A DNA stretch of 11,660 nucleotides, taken from the NCBI GenBank assembly GCA_902492275.1, contig CABUKW010000092.1:1-11660 (forward strand), written 5' to 3'. Numbering within the stretch: position 1 is the first letter of the stretch; every line of letters begins with the position of its first letter. The DNA comes from an uncultured Peptococcaceae bacterium (GTDB lineage: Bacteria; Bacillota; Peptococcia; Peptococcales; Peptococcaceae). The position numbers and the translations under genes are program-made. Shown here piece after piece: positions 5,861 through 11,660 of the stretch. Below the pieces are notes generated by a model that saw nothing but the letters and a program-made list of their open reading frames with translations, did not search any database and was not told the origin of the DNA.

Positions 5861-8494
5861 ATGCAGTACAAAAAGAAATTGTCAGTGATAGTCCTGCTGG
5901 CTTTTGTTCTGACTATGGTTGTTCCAGTCAGTGCTTTTGCCGCTGGGTTTTCTGACGTACCAAGCAATCATTGGGCCATTCAACAAATTGACCGTATGAA
6001 TGCACGGGGGATTATTGGAGGATATGAGGACGGAACTGCAAGACCAAATAATCCGGTGACACAATTTGAAGCCATCACGATGGCTACCAGAATTATGGGC
6101 TTACAGTATAATGAATCGACAAGTCAGGGGACTTATCTGCCGTTTAAATATCCAGACTGGGCTGGTGCATATGGCGTGGCTGTAATTGCCTACGAGGCAG
6201 GTCTGGTAGATGCCAGCGATTTCAATCACAGCGCTGCCGCAAGTCGGGAATGGATTGCCAAACTGTTGATTAAAATCATGAAGGCGGAAAGTGAAGTAAA
6301 CAGTGTGGCCAATGAAACCTTATCTTTCGGGGATACCAATTCCATTGGCAGCAATTATCTGAATTATGTAAAACTGGCTTATGACAAGGGTTTAATCGGC
6401 GGCTATACCGATGGCACCTTTAAGCCTAAAAATACGGTTACCAGAGCAGAAATGGCAGCGTTTTTATGTCGGGTAGAGGATAAATTGGCTGCTGACACAG
6501 AAAATGTGGTGCGCGGCAAGGTTACTGCTGTAAGCGGCGTTAATGTTACCATTGCCGGGACCGATGGAAAAAGCTACAGCTTATATGCCACAACTAACAG
6601 CGTATTGTATGATAAAAGCTGTAAAAAAATTGGCGTGACTGGCTTAGCGGTGGGAGATTCGGTTTATGCTGTTTACAAAAACAGTTTGCTGAATTATCTG
6701 GAAGTACGCACAGAAGAATATGCCGCCAATACCAATACGACGGTGGTGACCAATCTGAGCGGTACCATCGACTCCATCATTACTGCGAAAAATACAATTG
6801 TGGTCAGCGATGAAGATGGTCAGCTACAGACTGTCATTGTGGATAAGAATACAAAAATCAACAAAGATGGCAGCACCATTGTGTTGGCGTTTTCTGATTT
6901 GATGACTGATATGAGCGTGCGGATTTCCGTTGATAAGGACGACCAGACAGCAAACCAAATTATCATTGATGAAACCTCCGACGGACAAAAGGGCGGCACC
7001 ATTTATAATGTGGATGTTTATAACAACCGCATTACCATTGATGAAAAAACTGGTCTACGCACCTATCGGATGTCTAAAAATATCGACGTCAGCATTTCCG
7101 GTATGCTGACTGCTACGCCAAGCAGTCTGAAGGAAGGCGATTTGGCCACCTATACTATTTCTGAAGGCGTTATGGTAGCGATTGCAGTGGGTGAAAATAC
7201 AGATAGCTATGGTGGCAACGCTACAGTGAAATCGATTGATACGACCAATCGAATTGTTAATTATTTGACAACTGGCAATGACTTGAAGGCAGCTTATTAT
7301 AACAGTGGCTTAACAGTTAATTTCAATAGTGGCTCTAGCGGTTCTATCAATGATTTGCAGGTAGGAGACAGTATCAACATTACGGTTTCCAATAATCAGA
7401 TAACGGCAATTACGGTTACAAGCCGTAGTATTTCTGAAGGTCTAAAGGGTACGTTATATTCTATTAATACGACCGATGACTATATTATTATTACCAACAG
7501 CAACGGGACAAGAGTGACCTATGATTTGGCCAGCAATGTGAAGGTAACGCTTTACGGCGACAGCGCTTCTTTGAGCAGCTTGAGCAAGGGCATGCAAGTA
7601 GAGTTGACGCTGCAAAACAATGAGGTTACTCGGATCAAGGCCAACGATTTGGTAGAAGGTATTGTAAAAGCTGTAAACACCACGGCCAAAACGATTCAGG
7701 TTACCACCGACAGCGGAACAGAAACCTATGATGTATCTAGTAATGTTAAGGTTTATTTCTACAAAACAACCAGTTCTCGTTTGAGTTCTGTAAGTGTTGG
7801 AGATACAGTCAGCATGAAAATAGTCAATGATGAGGTCACAATCATTAATGTGAATGAACAGGTGGATATGACCGTTGTGGATGTATATTCCAATGGCAAC
7901 TGGGTTCGTTTGCAGGATGAAAATGGCAACAAAGTCAGCGCATATCTGGATGATGTGGAATTAATTGTAGAAGGCGTTCACAGCTCTTACATCCGTGATA
8001 TCAGTGTAGGCGATGAAGTGGTGGCAACCTTTGCCGGCAGCACTTTGAACAAGTTGGAAGTATCAACAGGATCTGTGAAGGGTGAAGTGACAAAAGTAAA
8101 TACTTCTACCAACACATTAACAGTGAAGACTTCCAGCAATGATAGCAGGACTGTGCAGTTTAACAGCAGCATTTCTGTGGTGAAGAATGGCGCCAGCTAC
8201 AGCAGTATCAGCGCTATCAGCGTTGGAGACCGTATCCTTGTGGATTCCAGTTCCAGCAGCAAAAAGACCATCACGGTTATGAGCAGCAAAACAGGCGATA
8301 TTCGTTACGCAACAGGTGGTTATATTCAATTCCTGTCAGATGAGTTAGGGTATTCCTATACAACAATCAACGGTTGCTACTGCCATTATGTAAATTCAAC
8401 AACGCAGTTTACATTAGGCAACCTGACCAGAAATGACAATGTTACAATTTACTTCACAGACCGAAGCAGTGTTTATGAAGTGGTAAAAAATTAA
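5861..8494 (+). CDS. SLH-domain S-layer-type surface protein
   Basis: An 877-residue secreted protein. Residues 1-27 are a Sec signal peptide (KKK, a hydrophobic core, cleavage near AFA-A). Three SLH domains follow, at about 30-80 (FSDVPSNHWAI ... GIIGGYEDGT), 98-145 (a divergent central copy) and 155-205 (FGDTNSIGSNY ... LIGGYTDGTFKPKNTVTRAEM). SLH triplets bind secondary cell-wall polymer or modified peptidoglycan. From about residue 216 to the end there are roughly nine repeats of about 70 residues. Each opens with a G-x-V/I-x-x-V/I strand, has an I-x-V/I plus Y-x-x strand pair, and closes with L/I-x-x-GD-x-V then N-x-V/I-x-x-I. I read them as small beta-barrel-like modules forming a rod or lattice. 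No enzyme motif is visible. AAAGGAG lies 13 bases before the ATG. The size and leader suit an abundant S-layer protein, but abundance is inference. Confidence 0.9.
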   Translation: MQYKKKLSVIVLLAFVLTMVVPVSAFAAGFSDVPSNHWAIQQIDRMNARGIIGGYEDGTARPNNPVTQFEAITMATRIMGLQYNESTSQGTYLPFKYPDWAGAYGVAVIAYEAGLVDASDFNHSAAASREWIAKLLIKIMKAESEVNSVANETLSFGDTNSIGSNYLNYVKLAYDKGLIGGYTDGTFKPKNTVTRAEMAAFLCRVEDKLAADTENVVRGKVTAVSGVNVTIAGTDGKSYSLYATTNSVLYDKSCKKIGVTGLAVGDSVYAVYKNSLLNYLEVRTEEYAANTNTTVVTNLSGTIDSIITAKNTIVVSDEDGQLQTVIVDKNTKINKDGSTIVLAFSDLMTDMSVRISVDKDDQTANQIIIDETSDGQKGGTIYNVDVYNNRITIDEKTGLRTYRMSKNIDVSISGMLTATPSSLKEGDLATYTISEGVMVAIAVGENTDSYGGNATVKSIDTTNRIVNYLTTGNDLKAAYYNSGLTVNFNSGSSGSINDLQVGDSINITVSNNQITAITVTSRSISEGLKGTLYSINTTDDYIIITNSNGTRVTYDLASNVKVTLYGDSASLSSLSKGMQVELTLQNNEVTRIKANDLVEGIVKAVNTTAKTIQVTTDSGTETYDVSSNVKVYFYKTTSSRLSSVSVGDTVSMKIVNDEVTIINVNEQVDMTVVDVYSNGNWVRLQDENGNKVSAYLDDVELIVEGVHSSYIRDISVGDEVVATFAGSTLNKLEVSTGSVKGEVTKVNTSTNTLTVKTSSNDSRTVQFNSSISVVKNGASYSSISAISVGDRILVDSSSSSKKTITVMSSKTGDIRYATGGYIQFLSDELGYSYTTINGCYCHYVNSTTQFTLGNLTRNDNVTIYFTDRSSVYEVVKN

Positions 8495-8509
8495 TTGAAT
8501 AGCGATTAA

Positions 8510-8563
8510 AAAACAGGACTGTCAGATTTCGTGCATGCTAAATCTGACAGTCCTGTTTTAAGT
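8510..8563. terminator. Long perfect hairpin terminator after the SLH gene
   Basis: The arms at 8510-8529 and 8540-8559 are perfect 20-bp complements (core CAGGACTGTCAGATTT) around a 10-base loop containing the palindrome GCATGC. The flanking A-run and T-run are part of the stem ends, so it can act in both directions. It lies 15 bp after the SLH stop codon. Confidence 0.88.
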
Positions 8564-8585
8564 ATTGGAAAATGATCTCGATATA

Positions 8586-8618
8586 GAGTTGTTGTAGCAA
8601 TTACAGCAGCTCTTTTTT
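8586..8618 (+). terminator. Second intrinsic terminator downstream of the SLH gene
   Basis: GAGTTGTTGTA (8586-8596) pairs with TACAGCAGCTC (8602-8612) through an 11-bp stem including two G-U pairs, with a 5-base loop and six T after it. No gene or clear promoter lies between this and the preceding terminator, so it is probably a backup that stops readthrough from the SLH gene. Confidence 0.75.
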
Positions 8619-8681
8619 ATGGCGAAAGTAGTTTCTATAAAATAAAACGGAATTTTTTTACAGCATTTTTTTGTGAAGCCT

Positions 8682-8710
8682 TTGCAGAATATGGTCTTAT
8701 GTAGTATAAT
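8682..8710 (+). promoter_or_regulatory. Promoter of the transglutaminase-like gene
   Basis: TTGCAG (8682-8687) and a perfect TATAAT (8705-8710) are separated by 17 bp. The predicted start near 8717 leaves a leader of about 58 nt. Confidence 0.75.
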
Positions 8711-8774
8711 AAAAAGCAAAATAGTTTGAAAATTGCAACTTCTTGAAATATGAGGAAGGAATGGAGCAGTAGAA

Positions 8775-10049
8775 ATGAAAATAAAACGGCTTGCAGGTGC
8801 GGCGTTGTTGTGTACATGCTTGTTGACCGGTGTGGCTTACGGGGCTGAACCAGTAACAGCGCAGGGCAGTAATACGGTAGTGTTGGTAAACGGCGTCGCC
8901 CAGGAGATTTATCCCTATAATATTGAAGGCAGTAATTATTTTAAATTGCGCGATATGGCGGCAGTGTTAGCGGCTACCGATAAAGCCTTTGCGGTGGAAT
9001 GGGATGAAAGCAAAGGCGCCATTAATTTGAATACGACGAAAGGCTATGCATTGGGGGAAACCGACTTACAGTTTCCTGCCGGAGCCTTAGAGATGCAGGC
9101 GGAGCCTTCGCAGGTTGCCTTATATTGTGATGGGGAAAAGCTGGATATTGGAGCATACAATATTAACGGCAACAATTATTTTAAGCTGCGCGATATCGGT
9201 GCAGCGGTGGGCTTTACGGTAGCTTGGGATGAAAATGTGCAGCTTATGGAAATTTACACCAATGGAGTGGAAAGTAGTACCGTGAGTCAGGGTAGCTATA
9301 TGCCTGGCAATGCCGATGGCAGTGATGTAGAATTGGATGAGAGTTTTACCAACCCCAATTATTGGAACAGCCTACCTCAGTTAGATGTGGAAGTGGAGCC
9401 GGAACCAGGGCAGAGAGACGAGGCGGAAAACCGGACGGACGTTTCCAACAATGCGGCGGCAGAGCTTTCGGGACAAGCACAGACAGATGTGCAGCAATTA
9501 CTAAATGGTGCGGCGCTCCATCCGAAATCTACGCAGTTTGGAATCTTGAACAGTTTGGTCGATGATTTTATGGCGCAGAATTTTACCAGCGGCATGGATA
9601 CCTATACAAAGGTGAAAGTAACGTATGATTATTTTATTCAGAATATGACCTATCAAACAGCGAGTCAGTTGGATATGACCATGTTTACAGCGGAAGAAGC
9701 AGCCGTAATCTGGCAGCATTATCCAGAGCGCTATGCAGTGCCGATTTTGTTGGATCATAAAGGCGTGTGCAATCATTATTCGTCTGCCTATGCGGCTATT
9801 TTGCAAGCGATTGGATTGGATGTCAACGTGGTCAGCGGTAAGACCAAATCATCGGCGGGCGGTTACAGCAGCCATGTATGGGTGACGGTTCGGATTGACG
9901 GTGTGGATTATTTGTTTGACCCGCAGGTGGATCAACGCATTGCACAGCGGAACGGCAACGTAATTCAATATTATCGCTTTGGGAAACCGGTGAGTACGCT
10001 ATTGAGTGATTATCAGGCAGATATGCAGTATCAGTTTACCAGTGTATAA
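8775..10049 (+). CDS. Secreted stalk-domain transglutaminase-like protein
   Basis: A 424-residue secreted protein. Residues 1-23 are a signal peptide (KIKR, a hydrophobic stretch, cleavage near AYG-A). Residues 33-90 and 113-163 are two copies of the copper-amine-oxidase N-terminal-like 'stalk' domain. Each carries Y-x-x-x-G-N/S-N-Y-F-K-L-R-D followed by an A-A-V-(L/G) helix. Residues 165-245 are an acidic, low-complexity linker. Residues 255-424 form a transglutaminase-like cysteine protease fold: GVCNHYSSAYAAILQAIG with catalytic-position C332, SSHVWV with H367, and YLFDPQVD with D382, giving an intact Cys-His-Asp triad. Bacterial relatives act as surface proteases, cross-linkers or non-enzymatic scaffolds; the substrate is unknown. 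Stalk domains are usually adhesive or structural and do not bind copper. ATG 8775 follows GGAG (8763-8766). It sits next to the SLH gene, so a role in the cell surface is plausible. Confidence 0.88.
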   Translation: MKIKRLAGAALLCTCLLTGVAYGAEPVTAQGSNTVVLVNGVAQEIYPYNIEGSNYFKLRDMAAVLAATDKAFAVEWDESKGAINLNTTKGYALGETDLQFPAGALEMQAEPSQVALYCDGEKLDIGAYNINGNNYFKLRDIGAAVGFTVAWDENVQLMEIYTNGVESSTVSQGSYMPGNADGSDVELDESFTNPNYWNSLPQLDVEVEPEPGQRDEAENRTDVSNNAAAELSGQAQTDVQQLLNGAALHPKSTQFGILNSLVDDFMAQNFTSGMDTYTKVKVTYDYFIQNMTYQTASQLDMTMFTAEEAAVIWQHYPERYAVPILLDHKGVCNHYSSAYAAILQAIGLDVNVVSGKTKSSAGGYSSHVWVTVRIDGVDYLFDPQVDQRIAQRNGNVIQYYRFGKPVSTLLSDYQADMQYQFTSV

Positions 10050-10077
10050 AATTCATAATCGTATATAAGAAATTGAC

Positions 10078-10116
10078 AAGCAGTATAAGAATTTGTAGTT
10101 CTTGTACTGCTTTTTT
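10078..10116 (+). terminator. Intrinsic terminator of the transglutaminase-like gene
   Basis: AAGCAGTATAAGAA (10078-10091) pairs with TTCTTGTACTGCTT (10099-10112) over 14 bp with one G-U pair and a 7-base loop, then T to 10116. It lies 28 bp after the stop codon. Confidence 0.85.
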
Positions 10117-10240
10117 GTTAGGATATTTTATGCGTGCGGGCATGAAACCTGTAAAACCGCGATAAATGAGGAATTTCTCTATCTTATATGAAATTCTTAT
10201 ATAATTCAAAAAAATCTTTTGGTAAAAATGAAGACTATTT

Positions 10241-10269
10241 TTGCCAGAAATTTTCGTATTACTTGTTAT
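10241..10269 (+). promoter_or_regulatory. Possible promoter of the XRE regulator gene
   Basis: TTGCCA (10241-10246) and TGTTAT (10264-10269) have a 17-bp spacer but a poor -10. An alternative -10, TATAAT at 10200-10205, has no good -35. Upstream, GAATTTC (10171-10177) and GAAATTC (10190-10196) form an inverted repeat that could be an operator. The AT-rich stretch 10117-10340 holds no gene that I can see. Confidence 0.3.
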
Positions 10270-10347
10270 TAGGGTAAAGAAAAGAGAATTATGTGCTAAT
10301 TTCAATCGCAGCAATAGTTATGTTTCAAGTAATTAGGAGTGATTGAA

Positions 10348-10614
10348 ATGAAAATTTATTCTTTTCGCGGTAAGAAAAATCTTTGTGGCAGACAGGTGAG
10401 AATGTATCGGAAAGCTATGCGCATTACGCAGACAGAATTTGCGGCAAAATTGCAGTTATGTGATGTGATTTTGGACCAGAAAGCCATCAGCAGAATTGAG
10501 TTATGTGATCGCGTTGTAGCCGATTATGAATTGTGGGCTATAGCGCAGGTATTGAATGTTGGCATAGAAGATTTAATTCTTCCGGCCTTAGACACAAAAG
10601 AAAAAGAAAATTAA
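10348..10614 (+). CDS. Small XRE-family HTH regulator
   Basis: An 88-residue single-domain DNA-binding protein. Residues 14-78 form a Cro/C1-type helix-turn-helix: GRQVRMYRKAMRITQTEFAA (helices 1-2), KAISRIE (recognition-helix region) and DYELWAIAQVLNVGIEDLI (helices 4-5). The few residues inserted between helices 2 and 3 (LQLCDVILDQ) are typical of a group of XRE proteins common in Bacillota chromosomes and mobile elements. There is no effector domain. ATG 10348 is preferred: AGGAG (10335-10339) lies 8 bases upstream, while an in-frame GTG at 10339 overlaps that site. The gene is followed by its own strong terminator and then by a recombinase remnant, so it may be mobile-element cargo or simply a gene beside an insertion hotspot. 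Its target is unknown. Confidence 0.85.
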   Translation: MKIYSFRGKKNLCGRQVRMYRKAMRITQTEFAAKLQLCDVILDQKAISRIELCDRVVADYELWAIAQVLNVGIEDLILPALDTKEKEN

Positions 10615-10652
10615 AGAACGGTTTTCGGTCACAAGGAAGTAATTTTCGATTA

Positions 10653-10692
10653 GGCGGCGTAGCCCCATAACAAGGGCTATGCCGTCTTTTCT
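10653..10692 (+). terminator. Intrinsic terminator of the XRE gene
   Basis: GGCGGCGTAGCCC (10653-10665) pairs with GGGCTATGCCGTC (10674-10686) over 13 bp with two G-U pairs and an 8-base loop, followed by TTTTCTT. It lies immediately at the broken end of the recombinase remnant. Confidence 0.85.
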
Positions 10693-11010
10693 TGATAAAT
10701 TCATTAACGATAGCGGGCGTTAATTCTGTTATGCCTACATACTTTCGGATAATGGCGGCGAAGCTGTCAAAATCGCTTTTGTTCTGTTCGTAGGTATCGA
10801 CTTCTTTTTGCTCCGCGTTCACCTTTTCCGTTAATTCCCGCTGTTCCGCTTCATACTCGGCAGACAGTTTCAAAAACCGTTCATGGCTGATTGTGCCGTT
10901 GATATCGTCCTCATAAATCCGCTTGAAAATCCGGTCAAGTTCGGCAATCCGTTTTTTCGCCTGTCCGACTTCTGACGTTTGCGTTTCATGTCCTTTCGTA
11001 GTCTGATAAA
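10688..11010 (-). pseudogene. Serine recombinase C-terminal remnant (DUF4368 region)
   Basis: On the minus strand one open frame reads ETQTSEVGQAKKRIAELD, then RIFKRIYEDDINGTISHERF, then LKLSAEYEAEQRELTEKV, and ends VGITELTPAIVNEFIKK at 10688. This coiled-coil-plus-DUF4368 pattern is the C-terminal end of the large serine recombinases that move Tn4451-like and other integrative elements of Clostridia. Intact relatives are over 500 residues; here only about 100 remain. The resolvase catalytic domain and zinc-ribbon part are missing upstream, and an in-frame TAG lies near 11070. The final residues after FIKK are missing as well: the frame runs straight into the terminator of the XRE gene. There is no plausible start codon context. 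I regard it as a decayed scar of a mobile element. The exact upstream border, about 11000-11045, is uncertain. Confidence 0.8.
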
Positions 11011-11310
11011 GAAAAGTTTCGTAGCAAGCATAGGAAAAGAGTACCCTTTTCCGTATTTTCGCCCTCTTGCGCTACGGCGCGTCGGTTGAAAATTGCTTGT
11101 TGGGAAGTATCCCAAACCCTCTGAAATCTTTTCGATACCTACTACACCACACAAGGCAGTTTTGCCAAAGATTTTCAGAAAAAATTCAAAAAATCTTTTC
11201 TTATTTTCTACTACGGAGGGCACACCGGAAATACCAAACAAAAGAAAAGGATTGTGCAATTTTTTTGGAGAAACGGGCAAGCGGTTTTTTCTCGGCTATG
11301 ATTAAATAGA
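11011..11310. other. Inverted-repeat-rich segment, probable mobile-element flank
   Basis: No convincing gene. Frames cross it on both strands (for example minus 10870-11280 and plus 11067-11309) but lack ribosome binding sites and domain patterns. Several dyads cluster here: CGTAGC (11020-11025) with GCTACG (near 11072-11077) enclosing GGAAAAG (11033-11039) with CTTTTCC (11046-11052); TTGGGA-agta-TCCCAA (11100-11115); and AAAGATTTT (11167-11175) with AAAATCTTT (11190-11198). It adjoins the recombinase remnant and was probably part of the same element. A transfer origin, a structured RNA or an element end are all possible. Confidence 0.45.
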
Positions 11311-11313
11311 ATT

Positions 11314-11331
11314 AAACAATTCAGATTGTTT
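11314..11331. promoter_or_regulatory. Small dyad upstream of the alcohol dehydrogenase gene
   Basis: AAACAAT (11314-11320) and ATTGTTT (11325-11331) form a perfect 7-bp inverted repeat with a 4-base spacer, 38 bp before the start codon. It has no T-run of terminator type, and I find no convincing -35/-10 pair nearby, so an operator is one reading. AT-rich chance dyads are common. Confidence 0.3.
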
Positions 11332-11369
11332 TAAAGCAAACATGGATATGAAACAGGAGGTTGATTTTT

Positions 11370-11660
11370 ATGAAAATGATGAAAGCAATACAGGTAGCGG
11401 CAAAAGGCGAGCCTATGAAATTAGTTGAAATTCCTGTCCCGCAGCCGGAAGAAGGTCAGGTGCTTTTGAAAGTAGAAGCCTGTGGCATCTGTCATGGAGA
11501 TTCTAAAGTAATTGAAGGAGCGGCGTCCTCTTATCCCCGTATTCCCGGACACGAAGTAGTCGGCACAGTGGCGAAATTAGGCGAGGGCGTCAGCAAATGG
11601 AAAATCGGTCAGCGTGTCGGAATCGGCTGGCATGGAGGACATGGACATACAACTGCCCTT
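11370..11660 (+). CDS. Zinc-dependent alcohol dehydrogenase, 5' part only
   Basis: The first 97 residues of a medium-chain dehydrogenase/reductase; the gene runs off the window. The GroES-like N-terminal domain is clear: the catalytic zinc motif CGICHGD (C41 as zinc ligand, H42, D44), then PGHEVVGTV (H61 and E62), then KWKIGQRVGIGWHGGHGH (within 78-94). WHGGH is typical of bacterial alcohol dehydrogenases of the AdhP/cinnamyl type, which oxidise or form primary alcohols and aldehydes with NAD(P). The nicotinamide-binding domain is not in the window. The structural-zinc loop begins at the right edge and looks unusual: GGHGHTTAL has no Cys where relatives carry GGHCGHC. ATG 11370 has AGGAGG (11355-11360) at 9 bases. 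It lies downstream of the mobile-element scar. Confidence 0.9.
   Translation, partial: MKMMKAIQVAAKGEPMKLVEIPVPQPEEGQVLLKVEACGICHGDSKVIEGAASSYPRIPGHEVVGTVAKLGEGVSKWKIGQRVGIGWHGGHGHTTAL

Noticed and set aside
8808..9264. Copper amine oxidase enzyme
   Set aside because: Only the N-terminal-like stalk domains are present; no catalytic amine oxidase domain or topaquinone site.
10870..11280. 136-residue minus-strand gene
   Set aside because: No ribosome binding site; it crosses the recombinase remnant in the wrong frame and runs through hairpin-rich DNA.

Overview
The window looks like chromosomal DNA from a low-to-mid GC member of the Bacillota (Firmicutes). The pointers are an SLH-domain S-layer-type protein, a copper-amine-oxidase-N-like (stalk domain) secreted protein, a YtrA-type GntR regulator with a DUF5808-type membrane protein, strong AGGAGG ribosome binding sites and many intrinsic terminators. 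SLH proteins occur in both Clostridia and Negativicutes. I lean weakly towards a gut anaerobe of one of these classes but cannot name a genus.

Layout. Positions 1-317 hold a non-coding tandem repeat (period 185 bp, itself built from two diverged half-units) that probably runs off the left edge. Positions 366-2193 are a minus-strand two-gene operon: a GntR/YtrA-type repressor (promoter inside a large dyad operator) translationally coupled by an ATGA overlap to an eight-TM membrane protein. On the plus strand follow a GNAT acetyltransferase (2376-2816) and a PIN/NYN-like nuclease-fold protein (3027-3692). Between them lies a strong promoter followed 45 bp later by an intrinsic-terminator hairpin, an arrangement that suggests a short RNA or an attenuated leader. 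A minus-strand CoA-disulfide/persulfide reductase-rhodanese fusion (3804-5483) converges on the PIN/NYN gene, each gene with its own terminator.

A divergent intergenic region (5484-5860) carries promoters for the reductase and for a large plus-strand S-layer protein (5861-8494; signal peptide, three SLH domains, about nine beta-rich repeats), with a similar 14-16 bp motif beside each promoter. After two consecutive terminators comes a secreted stalk-domain/transglutaminase-like protein (8775-10049), probably also a cell-surface protein.

The right end is accessory DNA: a small XRE-type regulator (10348-10614) with a strong terminator, then a minus-strand remnant of a large serine recombinase (DUF4368 C-terminal region) cut at both ends, then about 300 bp of inverted-repeat-rich sequence without a convincing gene. 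The window ends inside a zinc-dependent alcohol dehydrogenase gene (from 11370). No rRNA, tRNA or CRISPR array was seen. The genes read as several independent transcription units rather than one pathway. The accessory features most worth follow-up are the left repeat array, the PIN/NYN leader, and the recombinase scar with its structured flank.
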